Source: G963665815 sp942492065
Lineage (GTDB): Bacteria > Cloacimonadota > Cloacimonadia > Cloacimonadales > JAIOQZ01
Direction of reading: 5' to 3'
Assembly: GCA_942492065.1 (NCBI GenBank)
Contig: CALODV010000020.1
Location: forward strand, 124,001 to 188,000
Length of the DNA stretch: 64,000 nucleotides
In this document: positions 16,851 to 25,880 of the stretch, piece after piece
How positions within the stretch are numbered: the first letter of the stretch is position 1
Layout of the letters: each line of letters begins with the position of its first letter
Position numbers and translations under genes: made by a program
Notes under the pieces: generated by a model
The model's database searches: none
What the model was told of the DNA's origin: nothing
Seen by the model: the letters and a program-made list of their open reading frames with translations, nothing else

Positions 16851-17654
16851 CTACTTTCTGAGAAGTTCTTCCAGCACAACAGAGCTTTCAGTTTTGCTGT
16901 CTCTGTATTTGATGATAATCGGACAGTAGATTGAAAATTCAGGATTTGATTTTAACGGTCTGCTTCCTGCCACAACTACGGCTCTTTCCGGGATTATTTT
17001 TTTCATGGAAAAATCGAGATATCTCTCATTTACTGCATCATATACAGGTGTTCCGCCGGTAATAATTACTCCGGCAGCTATTATTGCCTGTTCTTTAACA
17101 ATTACACCTTCGTAGATTCCTGTGTTTCCACCAATGAAGCAGTTGTCTTCTATAATGACAGGATTCGCATTCATTGGTTCCAGAACTCCGCCAATCATTG
17201 CACCTGCACTGAGGTGAACCCGTTTCCCAATCTGGGCACATGTCCCCACAAGAGCGTGGGAATCAATCATAGAGCCTTCGTCAACATAAGCACCGACATT
17301 TACATACATGGGCGGCATCATGGTTACTTGCGGTGCGATATATGCTCCATCTCTCACGGAAGAACCACCCGGAACCAGTCTGATTCTATCTTCTATTGTG
17401 AACCGTCTGACAGGATAAGTTTCCTTATCAATAAAATCAAAAGTTTCGATATTTGGCATTGCAATGTTCTTGCCGATTCTGAATCCGATAAGGATGCCTT
17501 TTTTTACCCATTCATTCGTAACCCATTCTCCGTTGATTTTTTCGGCAGATCGATAAATTCCTTTGTTCAGACCTTCTTTAAACTCATTAAATAGTTGTAT
17601 GTCTTTTTCAGAGAACTCCTTTTGTTCCCATATTTTCAAAATTTTTTCTTTCAT
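16851..17654 (-). CDS. dapD: 2,3,4,5-tetrahydropyridine-2,6-dicarboxylate N-succinyltransferase
   Basis: DapD uses succinyl-CoA to succinylate tetrahydrodipicolinate, an early step of the succinylase route to meso-diaminopimelate and lysine. The 267 residues show the family order: an N-terminal helical part, then VRDGAYIAPQVTMMPPMYVN, then a left-handed beta-helix of hexapeptide repeats (VGAYVDEGSMIDSHALVGTC, IIEDNCFIGGNTGIYEGVIV). It lies between the Omp85 gene (12-bp gap) and the aminotransferase. Diaminopimelate is needed for the murein of a Gram-negative cell, so the operon joins precursor supply to envelope assembly. Confidence 0.96.
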   Translation of the reverse strand: MKEKILKIWEQKEFSEKDIQLFNEFKEGLNKGIYRSAEKINGEWVTNEWVKKGILIGFRIGKNIAMPNIETFDFIDKETYPVRRFTIEDRIRLVPGGSSVRDGAYIAPQVTMMPPMYVNVGAYVDEGSMIDSHALVGTCAQIGKRVHLSAGAMIGGVLEPMNANPVIIEDNCFIGGNTGIYEGVIVKEQAIIAAGVIITGGTPVYDAVNERYLDFSMKKIIPERAVVVAGSRPLKSNPEFSIYCPIIIKYRDSKTESSVVLEELLRK

Positions 17655-17666
17655 TTATGCTCCTTC

Positions 17667-19352
17667 TCAGAAACTTGTTTCAATTCCAAAATGAATAAAT
17701 CCATTAGATATTTCAGTCCATTTATCGTCAAGATATCCTATTGCATAATCAAGCCTGAGTAAACCTACATTTGTATCAAACCGCATACCGAAACCAACAC
17801 TTTTCAGGTTGGAAAGGGTTGTTTCTCTATCGTTAATTACACTTTCCAGATATCCCAGGTCTGTGAAAACAAATATTCTTGAATTCCCAGAAATCAATTG
17901 ACGTAACTCGATATTACTCCAGCCGATCCTGTACCCGTGCATTGATTTTTCTCTGTAACCTCTGAGATTATTGTTTCCTCCGAGTTCGAACAATTCAAAG
18001 TCTTCCAGATCTTTTCTGTCTATATTTTTCCCATTAAGTGAAATCCCGAGTACCAGTCTTTTTCTTATCTTGAAGAACTGCCAAACAGAGAATTCAGTTG
18101 TCTGATAATTCTTCAGACTACCATCTTTCCTGAAAAACTTAAATGAATACAAGGTAGTCAAATCATGCCCTGCTGACGGATTCATGTTGTTGTTAAGACT
18201 ATTATGATCCCATGATATTCCGTAACTTTTGATAGATTTCTTTTCATATATCTTTGGTCTTCTTGTACCGGGTATATAGTCTTCCAGTTCAAATTGAAAA
18301 CCTATTGCACTATAAAGAGTACTGTATTTCAATTTTAGTCTGGCTTCTGTATGTATAAGTGTTGAATCAGTTATTTCTCTATACAGTCCTGTTTCGGCAG
18401 ACAGTGGGAATTTGAAAGGCAGAGGATCGAAATATTTTGCTTCAATCATAGAGCTGTACTTATTATATTTCTCCCAGTTGATTTCAAGTGATCTGTCCGA
18501 ACCAAACAGGTTATATAGATTCAAGGTGGCATACCCGGTAATGGTTTTTTTATTATCATCTGACTCATCATAGCCCATTAGACCTGAGAAATACGTCATC
18601 TTACCTTCTTCAATCTGAAGAAGCAGAGTTTCTGAGTTAATCGGTACAGCTTTGCAGGTTTTGATGTACTTTCTTGATATCAGGTTATTCTCGATTTTCC
18701 TCAATGTGTTTGGGTTGAATTTGCGGATACTGTTAATCTGCGATATTTTTTCCAGACTTTTAGCTTTGGAAGTTTTATTACCATGGAATATCAACTTTGA
18801 GATTCTGCATTCTGCTCCCTCTTCTATGACTATTACGGCTTCCAGATGATCCTCTTTTTTGATAACTTCGGATAAATATGTATCTGCGAAAAGATATCCT
18901 CGATTCATGTACATATTAGTAATTTCTTTGAGTATGAAAGGCAAGTCACTCAGTTCCAAAACATCACTTTCTTTTATATTGAGAAATTCTTTAAGTTTAA
19001 AACTACTGAAATATTTGTTTCCATGAAATGTCAATTCTGTAATTTTTCGTTTATTACCTTCGCGAATTCTGTAAGTAACTATTGCTGCTTCATTCTCAAT
19101 AGATAGTTCCGGATAATATACATATACATCAAGTATACCGTTATCCTTGTAATAATGCATCAGCATTTCAGAAGTTTCATTGGCTTTTTTCTGCGAGAAT
19201 TCTTCACCTATATGCAGCAGTACTTTTTTCATCAGCTGCTGATCACTGAATTTTGTGTTACCTTCGAATTTGATATTTGAAACAGTCAAAACACAATGTG
19301 CTAACAGAGGAAGTGATATTAAAATCAGAAAAAACAGATTTCTTTTATACAT
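17667..19352 (-). CDS. Omp85/BamA-family outer membrane assembly protein
   Basis: A 561-residue outer-membrane protein. After the signal peptide (residues 1-20) there are about three POTRA-like domains, visible as repeats of a strand-helix-strand unit (VSNIKFEGNTKFSDQQLMKK, ITELTFHGNKYFSSFKLKEF, ISKLIFHGNKTSKAKSLEKI). A C-terminal 16-strand barrel carries NNNLRGYRE, the Omp85 lid-lock motif. BamA proper usually has five POTRAs and ~800 residues, so this smaller form is TamA/BamA-like. Its start overlaps the ispG stop by 8 bp. Confidence 0.9.
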   Translation of the reverse strand: MYKRNLFFLILISLPLLAHCVLTVSNIKFEGNTKFSDQQLMKKVLLHIGEEFSQKKANETSEMLMHYYKDNGILDVYVYYPELSIENEAAIVTYRIREGNKRKITELTFHGNKYFSSFKLKEFLNIKESDVLELSDLPFILKEITNMYMNRGYLFADTYLSEVIKKEDHLEAVIVIEEGAECRISKLIFHGNKTSKAKSLEKISQINSIRKFNPNTLRKIENNLISRKYIKTCKAVPINSETLLLQIEEGKMTYFSGLMGYDESDDNKKTITGYATLNLYNLFGSDRSLEINWEKYNKYSSMIEAKYFDPLPFKFPLSAETGLYREITDSTLIHTEARLKLKYSTLYSAIGFQFELEDYIPGTRRPKIYEKKSIKSYGISWDHNSLNNNMNPSAGHDLTTLYSFKFFRKDGSLKNYQTTEFSVWQFFKIRKRLVLGISLNGKNIDRKDLEDFELFELGGNNNLRGYREKSMHGYRIGWSNIELRQLISGNSRIFVFTDLGYLESVINDRETTLSNLKSVGFGMRFDTNVGLLRLDYAIGYLDDKWTEISNGFIHFGIETSF

Positions 19353-20412
19353 TTTGAGAAGAAAGATGGGTCTCTATTATTTTAACAAGTTCTGGGAGGA
19401 GCTCTTCTTCTTTAACTTTTTTGAGAATTTCACCTTTACTGAAAATCAATCCTTCACCAACTCCCCCTGCAATACCAAAATCAGCTTCTCTGGCTTCTCC
19501 CGGTCCGTTAACAACGCATCCCATCACTGCAACCTTAAGCGGATATTGTCTGAACTTCTCCAGAGCTTTTTCAACCTTTTTTGCCAGTGAGATTATATCA
19601 ATTTTGGTTCTACCGCAAGTAGGACATGAAACTAACTCCAATCCTTTAACCAGTTCCAGAGATTTAAGCATTTCATAGGCTACGTATATCTCATTTACCG
19701 GTGATTCAGTAAGCGAAACTCGAATCGTATCACCAATACCTTCAGCAAGTAAAGTCCCTATACCGACAGATGATTTAATGGTTCCTGCAAAGTCTATTCC
19801 TGCTTCTGTTACACCAAGATGCAGTGGATAGTCTACTTTTTCTGAGAGCATTCTGTACGAATTTATCATCATGGGTACAGATGAAGCTTTTACAGAGATT
19901 TTAATTTCTTCGTAGTTTATTCGCTCCAGGATTCTAACATGTTCAAGAGCACTTTCTACCAGTGATTTTGGACATACTCCGTATTTATTAAGGTATTTTT
20001 TATTGATTGAACCGCTATTCACACCAATTCTGACCGGTATTTTTCTGTCTCTCAATCTATCTACTATCTTCTGTACGTTTGCTTCTGTTCCAATATTTCC
20101 CGGATTTATTCTTAATCCGTCTATACCATTTTCAAGAGATGCAATAGCAAGTTTATAATCAAAATGTATGTCTGCTACCAAGGGCATTGATGTATGTTTT
20201 TTTAGCTCTGGAATCCATTTAGCTGTTTCCTGATCAGGAACAGCCAGCCTCACGATATCGCATCCTGCATTTTCCAATTCAACACATTGCTCAATAGCAG
20301 TATTCAGTTTATCGGTTTTAAGCATAGATTGTATAGAAACAGGATTATTACCACCTATCAGTATATCTCCGAGTTTTATTGTCTTTGTATGTTTTCTCTT
20401 AAATTCTTCCAT
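19345..20412 (-). CDS. ispG: 4-hydroxy-3-methylbut-2-enyl diphosphate synthase
   Basis: IspG (GcpE) makes HMBPP from MEcPP in the non-mevalonate isoprenoid pathway, using a [4Fe-4S] cluster. The cluster cysteines are in SCPTCGR and MGCVVNGPGEA, and the N-terminal TIM-barrel segment includes VQSMLKTD-like IQSMLKTD and DIHFDYKLA. Length (355 aa) matches the short bacterial form without the plant/Bacteroidetes insertion. It is the first gene of the operon ispG-omp85-dapD-aminotransferase; no strong promoter could be fixed upstream. Confidence 0.97.
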   Translation of the reverse strand: MEEFKRKHTKTIKLGDILIGGNNPVSIQSMLKTDKLNTAIEQCVELENAGCDIVRLAVPDQETAKWIPELKKHTSMPLVADIHFDYKLAIASLENGIDGLRINPGNIGTEANVQKIVDRLRDRKIPVRIGVNSGSINKKYLNKYGVCPKSLVESALEHVRILERINYEEIKISVKASSVPMMINSYRMLSEKVDYPLHLGVTEAGIDFAGTIKSSVGIGTLLAEGIGDTIRVSLTESPVNEIYVAYEMLKSLELVKGLELVSCPTCGRTKIDIISLAKKVEKALEKFRQYPLKVAVMGCVVNGPGEAREADFGIAGGVGEGLIFSKGEILKKVKEEELLPELVKIIETHLSSQNV

Positions 20413-20480
20413 ATTAACCTCAGGTAAAAAAAAAGCAGTCCTGAAATAAAAGTCAAAGTAAAATAGGAAGAAGTTTTAAT

Positions 20481-20510
20481 TTAAAAAGGCTGCTGATAAA
20501 ATCAACAGCC
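20481..20510 (-). terminator. terminator of the beta-propeller gene
   Basis: On the minus strand GGCTGTTGA (complement of 20502-20510) pairs with TCAGCAGCC (complement of 20488-20496), with one mismatch, followed by five Ts. It separates this gene from ispG downstream. Confidence 0.85.
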
Positions 20511-20538
20511 TGGTCTCAAGGGTGGGGAAAGAGTAAGA

Positions 20539-21867
20539 TTACTTTAATAGTGACATTTTTGTCATATCTGTTCCTTCTGCATGGGCAATCCTGCAGAAGT
20601 ACAGTCCACTTGAGACATTACGATTTGCGGCATTTTTACCGTTCCAGTTAATTGTATGAATTCCTGAGGGTTTATATTCATTAACAAGCTTCTTAACAAC
20701 TTGACCTTTAATGTTGAAAATAGTTACTTCTGTATGTCCCGAACTTGGGATGCTGTAACTTATTTCTGTGTTAGGGTTGAACGGATTAGGAAAGTTTACA
20801 ATACTGACCTTCTCTGTAATTGAAATCATTTCATCATCAATGGCTATAGGATTGAAGTCCATGACATTAAATCCGGAATCTGAGGCTACTAAGAGCTTTC
20901 TGTCAATGTATGTTATAGATCCGATATTGTTACTCAACAAACCATCATCTGTTGTGTAGCTTCTGAATACCGGTTGAGCATCTGATCTTACAGGCACTGA
21001 GAGGAACTTAAGCTTAACAACTCCTGCATCAGTTCCAAACCAGTATGTATTATCCATTCCTGCAGCAACACTTCTGATGTTGTTTGTTGGCAGTCCGTCA
21101 CTTGTATTATATTCTGATATTGTATAAGTGTCAAAGTCAGTGCTGAATCTGATAACAGAAACTCCTGAACTTGTAGCCAGCCATACATTTTGTCCCGATA
21201 CTTCGATATCCCTGATATCATTTGATGTCAAACCTTCAGCAGTACTGATTGACCTGCACATATAACTGCCAAAATCTTTATAAGAATAATTGAGCCCGGC
21301 TGATGTGCCTATGAACCCAACATTTTTACTGAACATTCTTCCGACTTTCAAAGCCTGAATGTTATCACTCAATAATCCATTTGATGTATTAAGAGTGTCG
21401 ATTGTATAGCTTCTGATAGGAATGTCATTAGATCTGTTCATTATCGTAACACCATTACAGCTTCCTATCCAGACAGCATTATCAATACTGGAGACTGCAT
21501 TTATGGAATCACAGCAGAGTCCATCAGAACATGTCAGGTACGATAATGAATTAATATTGGATTCCATGACATTGACTCCACCATGGCTTCCAATCCATAA
21601 ACGACCGTTAAAATTTGTGAATGAAGTGATTTTGTTGTTCAGTAATCCATTGTCTGTGTCATAATGGCTGATTCCGCTGATAGATGAACTAGTACTTACT
21701 ACCCTTACCAATCCCTGATCTGTTGCAACCCAATAGGTGTCATTAAACTGGGTTATTGCATTGGAATTACCCATTTCAGGTGAAGCAAAGGATTCTATCG
21801 TCAGGCTTTCAGCATGCATAATACAGATTAACCCTAAAACTAATAATAAAACAAGACTCTTTTTCAT
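20539..21867 (-). CDS. secreted beta-propeller protein (two-component-regulator-propeller repeats) with FlgD-like sorting domain
   Basis: A 442-residue exported protein. A signal peptide (MKKSLVLLLVLGLICIMHA) is followed by about seven repeats ending in the pattern W-I/V-G/A-T/S-x-x-G-V/L (YWVATDQGLVRV, LWIGSHGGVNVM, VWIGSCNGVTIM, VWLATSSGVSVI, YWFGTDAGVVKL), each preceded by a 'DGL..N.I' loop, as in the propellers of hybrid two-component sensors. The C-terminus contains FPNPFNPNTEISY, FNIKGQVVKKL and SSGLYFCRI, the sorting domain. No kinase part is attached, so it is a free secreted propeller. Confidence 0.88.
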   Translation of the reverse strand: MKKSLVLLLVLGLICIMHAESLTIESFASPEMGNSNAITQFNDTYWVATDQGLVRVVSTSSSISGISHYDTDNGLLNNKITSFTNFNGRLWIGSHGGVNVMESNINSLSYLTCSDGLCCDSINAVSSIDNAVWIGSCNGVTIMNRSNDIPIRSYTIDTLNTSNGLLSDNIQALKVGRMFSKNVGFIGTSAGLNYSYKDFGSYMCRSISTAEGLTSNDIRDIEVSGQNVWLATSSGVSVIRFSTDFDTYTISEYNTSDGLPTNNIRSVAAGMDNTYWFGTDAGVVKLKFLSVPVRSDAQPVFRSYTTDDGLLSNNIGSITYIDRKLLVASDSGFNVMDFNPIAIDDEMISITEKVSIVNFPNPFNPNTEISYSIPSSGHTEVTIFNIKGQVVKKLVNEYKPSGIHTINWNGKNAANRNVSSGLYFCRIAHAEGTDMTKMSLLK

Positions 21868-21986
21868 CGTTCCTCCGATCTTTAATAGTGTTAAAATTCA
21901 GAATTGTTGAAAAAAATCTTGCAAATACTGAACTGCTTAATAATATTTGCATTAAGGATGTTTAATTAGATTCTTTTCAACCAATC

Positions 21987-22015
21987 GGAACCTGAATCTG
22001 ATCCATTCAGGTTCC
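21987..22015. repeat. perfect inverted repeat (11-bp arms)
   Basis: GGAACCTGAAT (21987-21997) and ATTCAGGTTCC (22005-22015) with a 7-bp loop. No T-run follows on either strand, so it is not an ordinary terminator; it may be a protein-binding site or a stable RNA hairpin. Confidence 0.7.
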
Positions 22016-22155
22016 ACTTTAACTATTGCAAATTAAGTGCCAAACCTCATATTATCTATCTTTACAACTTATAATGCTGTGTTTTTAATATAATTACATT
22101 TTTTATTTTTTTTTGTTATATCATTTTTACATTTTCTGATGTCATTACGATATTA

Positions 22156-22183
22156 CAGATTTGTTCGTATTTGAACAAATCTG
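22156..22183. promoter_or_regulatory. perfect inverted repeat upstream of mrp, candidate operator
   Basis: CAGATTTGTTC (22156-22166) and GAACAAATCTG (22173-22183) with a 6-bp centre. The site lies about 78 bp before the mrp start codon, where a dimeric regulator could act. A further GAACG half-site follows at 22193-22197. Confidence 0.5.
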
Positions 22184-22260
22184 TGCGAAGATGAACGTTT
22201 TTAAAAAAATACTTGATAGGTGAACCAAGTTTCAACTTTTTTGCATCAAAGGAGATAATT

Positions 22261-23088
22261 ATGGAAAGAGATTTGAATGCCCCCGAACAACTGAAGATGT
22301 TAGAAGATAACATTGGAAGAATTAAAAAGAAATTAATTGTTTTAAGTGGTAAAGGTGGAGTCGGTAAAAGTACTGTAGCTGTAAATATGGCTTACGGTTT
22401 TGCGCTTTCAGGATACAAAGTAGGAATCCTGGATGTCGATCTTCATGGTCCATCTATCGTTAAAATGCTTGGTATCGAAGGTGTAGGTATTGGAAATAAT
22501 GAAGGTGAAATGCCTACTCCTGTTAAGGTTCATGATAATCTTCATGCACTTAGTATTGCTTCCTTACTGCCTGGTCCGGATGAACCAGTAATCTGGAGAG
22601 GTCCGGCAAAAATGGGTGTAATCAAACAGTTCATGCAGGAAATCGAATGGCCTGAACTTGATCTGCTTGTTATAGACTGCCCTCCGGGAACCGGGGATGA
22701 ACCGCTTTCTGCTGTGCAGATTCTTAAAAAAATTGATGGAGCAGTAATCGTTTCTACTCCTCAGGATGTTGCATTCCTTGATGCCAGAAAAACAATTTCA
22801 TTTTCTCAGAAGCTGAATATCCCTATTCTTGGGATTATTGAGAATATGAGCTATCTGACCTGCCCTCACTGTAATGAAAAGGTTGACGTGTTCAAAGGAT
22901 CTGGAGCTGAAAAAGCAGCAAAAGACTTTGATCTTGATGTTATTGCTAAAATCCCACTTGATACAAATATTATGGAAACAGGTGATGCGGGAAGACCTTA
23001 TATTTATGATTACAGCAAAAAAGAAGGTGCTAAAGAGTTCCAGAAAGCAATTGAAGCCGTAGCTACGAAACTTGAAATAGATAGATAA
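22261..23088 (+). CDS. mrp: Mrp/NBP35 family ATP-binding iron-sulfur carrier
   Basis: A 275-residue P-loop protein that assembles and hands on Fe-S clusters in the cytosol. The deviant Walker A GKGGVGKST is near residue 28, followed by DVDLHGPS (Walker A' region) and DCPPGTGDEP. The cluster-binding CxxC is CPHC in MSYLTCPHCNEK. There is no N-terminal MIP18 (DUF59) domain, so it is the short form. AAAGGAG at 22249-22255 fixes the ATG at 22261; an in-frame upstream start at 22213 lacks a ribosome site. It is monocistronic, ending at a strong terminator. Confidence 0.95.
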   Translation: MERDLNAPEQLKMLEDNIGRIKKKLIVLSGKGGVGKSTVAVNMAYGFALSGYKVGILDVDLHGPSIVKMLGIEGVGIGNNEGEMPTPVKVHDNLHALSIASLLPGPDEPVIWRGPAKMGVIKQFMQEIEWPELDLLVIDCPPGTGDEPLSAVQILKKIDGAVIVSTPQDVAFLDARKTISFSQKLNIPILGIIENMSYLTCPHCNEKVDVFKGSGAEKAAKDFDLDVIAKIPLDTNIMETGDAGRPYIYDYSKKEGAKEFQKAIEAVATKLEIDR

Positions 23089-23109
23089 TTTATTATCTTT
23101 CAATAAATT

Positions 23110-23140
23110 AACCTGTTGACAATGTCAGCAGGTTTTTTTT
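23110..23140 (+). terminator. terminator after mrp
   Basis: AACCTG-TTGAC (from 23110) pairs with GTCA-G-CAGGTT across a 3-nt loop, with one internal mismatch, followed by eight Ts (23133-23140). Confidence 0.9.
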
Positions 23141-23144
23141 GTTA

Positions 23145-24881
23145 TCAGAAATTCATTAGCAGTTCAACACCTACTTTCCAGTAGAATTTTTCCAGACTTG
23201 CTTTATTTGGATTGATATTCACCGCCAAAAAAGACTGATCGGAAAACTCATAGATAATACTCATCTTTTCATCCAATTCTTTAAGGTTACTCTGGAAATA
23301 TGTTGTCTTAGATGTGAATGTGATCTTATCAATATTTAATTTCATATCAAAGCAGAATTTATGAATTTCAGATTCATTGAACTTTGTATAAATATTTCCA
23401 TTCATTTCTCCGGAGTCTTTCATAAGGTATTCATATAGGAAAGATACAAAAACCGGTGAATCAGGTGTGTATGTATAAGTAGTGAAAAAACTTCTTCCCG
23501 GATCATAAGCGAGCTGATAGGCTGCTGTCAATCTCCTGAATAACCTGTCCTGATTAAACTCATCCCAGACAAAATCATCATAGTCTGCCATTAAATGATA
23601 ATACTGATAAAAGTAGAACCCGTGTCCGAGATGTATATTGATATCCGGTAACAGGTTATAGCTGTTTCTAACTTTATTGTTCCCCGACATGACAGATGAA
23701 ATATAAACTTGTTCGTTCAGGTAGTATAGTAGTCTGTTTCTGAATCTGAATCTTTTTCCAAACTGTCCTATATATGTCAATTCAATAGAGTTACTAATCT
23801 GATCATTATCTGTCTGATTGTCAGGTGATGGAGTCGATGTCTTCTGAAAATCTGTTTTTCCTGTAAAAATCAGAGAGTCGCCATTCGAAGGTGAAAAAAC
23901 TGTTTTATTGTAAAGACTGTACAAGTTTTGATCGTAGGAGTTTTCTTCGATTTCAAAAGTTTTTACATACCTCTCAAAATCAAAACCCCAGTTAAAATGA
24001 AAGAGATAAAGGGATGTTTCTAAGTCTACCAGAAAATCTCCACTCCCTACTTCATAGCTTTTCAATTGGTTTTCACTGAAATTGTTATTAAGAGAATACA
24101 GATTGCACTGAAGGTTCACGAACAGATTGTCAGAGAAAAAGATGTCTGAGTTATTGATTACACCAATTTCCCTTTTTTCGTGAGTATCTGTCTGCACAAA
24201 GGAGTGATAGATATCTTTGGATGCATTTTCATAGCTTAAACTGGTGATAGTGTTAAATTTAGTATCTGTAGAACTCCAATCCAGTCTCATATTTATAAAG
24301 TCATACAGAGGATCATATTTTCTACTTGAGTATTGGTGGGTCAGACTGAAGTCGATCTTGTTGACTTCATCCAGATAATTATAGAGAAGTTTGTTTGAAA
24401 GACTGTAACCTTCAGAGTCAGCATTTTTCTCCTCCACTTGACGAATAGTATTATCCATATTGGAAAATTTAGCTTCAGAAACCAGATTGAATTTTGAATT
24501 TTCACTCAAAGAAAATCGGTATCCTAATTCATTATCTGTTCTTTTGTAATAATAATCGGTTTCTCCGGGGCTGGCAGTGTCCAGAGAACGGGTACTTGTT
24601 AAAAGAATACTGTGAATCCGATTGCTGCGTTTATAACCTAAAGAGTAATTCTGGATTGTCTGGGATGAACTACGATTAAAAGCGTCATCTCTTTCCAGCG
24701 TAGTATGAACAGTTTGATTGTACAATAGGTTTTTTCTAATTTCCGTGTTAATATTCAGGTAATTCTCAAACTGCATTACATCTTTTTTAGTCGTAAAGTT
24801 TGATCTCCATTCCGAGTTCAGACTGACAACGTTAAGAAATAGAAGAAAAAGTGTTAGAAAGCCAGATAAATTCTGCTTCAC
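23145..24881 (-). CDS. predicted outer-membrane beta-barrel protein
   Basis: A ~578-residue exported protein with many amphipathic strands ending in aromatic residues (NFNWGFDFERY-type patterns, RFRFRNRLLYYLNEQVY, FYFYQYYHLMADY) and a C-terminal phenylalanine (ELLMNF), the classic barrel-insertion signal. I do not recognise a family. The start is probably GTG at 24879-24881, which follows GAGGAG by 9 nt and begins a good signal peptide (VKQNLSGFLTLFLLFLNVVS). An ATG at 24932 would put 17 charged residues before it. It overlaps the end of rsmA by 50 bp and is probably co-transcribed. Confidence 0.7.
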   Translation of the reverse strand: MKQNLSGFLTLFLLFLNVVSLNSEWRSNFTTKKDVMQFENYLNINTEIRKNLLYNQTVHTTLERDDAFNRSSSQTIQNYSLGYKRSNRIHSILLTSTRSLDTASPGETDYYYKRTDNELGYRFSLSENSKFNLVSEAKFSNMDNTIRQVEEKNADSEGYSLSNKLLYNYLDEVNKIDFSLTHQYSSRKYDPLYDFINMRLDWSSTDTKFNTITSLSYENASKDIYHSFVQTDTHEKREIGVINNSDIFFSDNLFVNLQCNLYSLNNNFSENQLKSYEVGSGDFLVDLETSLYLFHFNWGFDFERYVKTFEIEENSYDQNLYSLYNKTVFSPSNGDSLIFTGKTDFQKTSTPSPDNQTDNDQISNSIELTYIGQFGKRFRFRNRLLYYLNEQVYISSVMSGNNKVRNSYNLLPDINIHLGHGFYFYQYYHLMADYDDFVWDEFNQDRLFRRLTAAYQLAYDPGRSFFTTYTYTPDSPVFVSFLYEYLMKDSGEMNGNIYTKFNESEIHKFCFDMKLNIDKITFTSKTTYFQSNLKELDEKMSIIYEFSDQSFLAVNINPNKASLEKFYWKVGVELLMNF

Positions 24882-25632
24882 TGAGAGTTTCTCCTCTTCT
24901 TGACAGATCAAAACTAGTTGAAATATGGTCAATCTGTTGGCTTGTCATAATATCTCTGAAATTCCTTCTCAGCATCTTTCTTCTGTTACTGAACGCACAT
25001 CTTACAACCCGTTTGAAGTCATTGATATCTGCAACTTCGGGACTATCTTCTCTAGGAGTAAGCTTAATGACTGTTGAGTGCACTTTCGGAGCAGGAGTGA
25101 ACAGATGAGGAGGGACTTTGCTTATTTTCTCGATATTAAAGAAATAATTCAGCATTATTGTCAGGTTACCATAGTCTTTCGTTCTTGCTTTTGCGGCGAT
25201 TCGATCAGCTACTTCTTTCTGAATCATAATAGTTACTGACTTAAAGTGCTTGATGTAGTCAACTATCTTGAACATCAATGGTGAGGTAATCTGATAAGGC
25301 AGATTTGCCACAATCTTGATCTTATCTGGTCCGATATAATCATTCCAGTTTGTTTTCATTACATCTTTATGGATAAGCTTAGCTTTCCCTGCTTCCAGAA
25401 CATCATGATATCTCTCCTGAAGATAGGGAATAAGGAAGGGGTCAATCTCGAAAATTGTCAGTTTTGGATCGTAATTCAGGATTTCATCGGTCAGAACACC
25501 TTTTCCCGGACCAATTTCCCAGACATGTTCTCCGGGTTGAATTTCTGCAGACTTTACAATTTTTCTTATAATGTTAGGGTCATTCAGAAAGTGTTGACCC
25601 CATTTCTTTTTATGATAAAACTCTTTGTTCAT
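24832..25632 (-). CDS. rsmA: 16S rRNA (adenine1518/1519-N6)-dimethyltransferase
   Basis: RsmA (KsgA) dimethylates two adjacent adenosines near the 3' end of 16S rRNA during ribosome assembly. Family hallmarks: KKWGQHFLNDPNI at the N-terminus, the SAM-binding VWEIGPGKGVLT, the catalytic NLPYQITSP, and the C-terminal PAPKVHSTVIKL and FSNRRKMLRRNF. The 266-residue length is normal. The ribosome site is weak. The outer-membrane protein gene starts within its 3' end. Confidence 0.97.
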   Translation of the reverse strand: MNKEFYHKKKWGQHFLNDPNIIRKIVKSAEIQPGEHVWEIGPGKGVLTDEILNYDPKLTIFEIDPFLIPYLQERYHDVLEAGKAKLIHKDVMKTNWNDYIGPDKIKIVANLPYQITSPLMFKIVDYIKHFKSVTIMIQKEVADRIAAKARTKDYGNLTIMLNYFFNIEKISKVPPHLFTPAPKVHSTVIKLTPREDSPEVADINDFKRVVRCAFSNRRKMLRRNFRDIMTSQQIDHISTSFDLSRRGETLSEAEFIWLSNTFSSIS

Positions 25633-25880
25633 AGTTGCTCAACTTTTTTAGTATAAACAGATTTCTGATTAGTGATTTGTCAATTGATTTGTGATTTTGA
25701 TGCAATAATCTTAAGATTTTATTATCTGAAGATGGATTTAGTATAATAAATATCAGATTTAAACTTGACCAAATTTTTTGAGTAATCAAATTTATCAGGA
25801 GGAATAAGCATCGTGAAGTATACCTGCTCAATGCACTTGTATTCTTTTTGGTCGGAGAATATTATTGATCGGGAGTAACT

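Larger units (their letters stand above)
21868..22260. other. 393-bp divergent intergenic region with two perfect inverted repeats
   Basis: It separates the propeller gene (minus) from mrp (plus). It holds a perfect 11-bp inverted repeat at 21987-22015 and another at 22156-22183, with AT-rich DNA between. No gene is seen. The repeats are listed separately. Confidence 0.6.

Noticed and set aside
22156..22183. LexA/SOS box
   Set aside because: The half-sites are GTTC...GAAC in outward order, whereas the Gram-positive box is GAAC...GTTC; no DNA-repair gene follows.
23145..24932. ATG at 24932 as start of the barrel protein
   Set aside because: It would add a charged 17-residue extension before an otherwise clean signal peptide; the GTG at 24881 has GAGGAG at suitable spacing.
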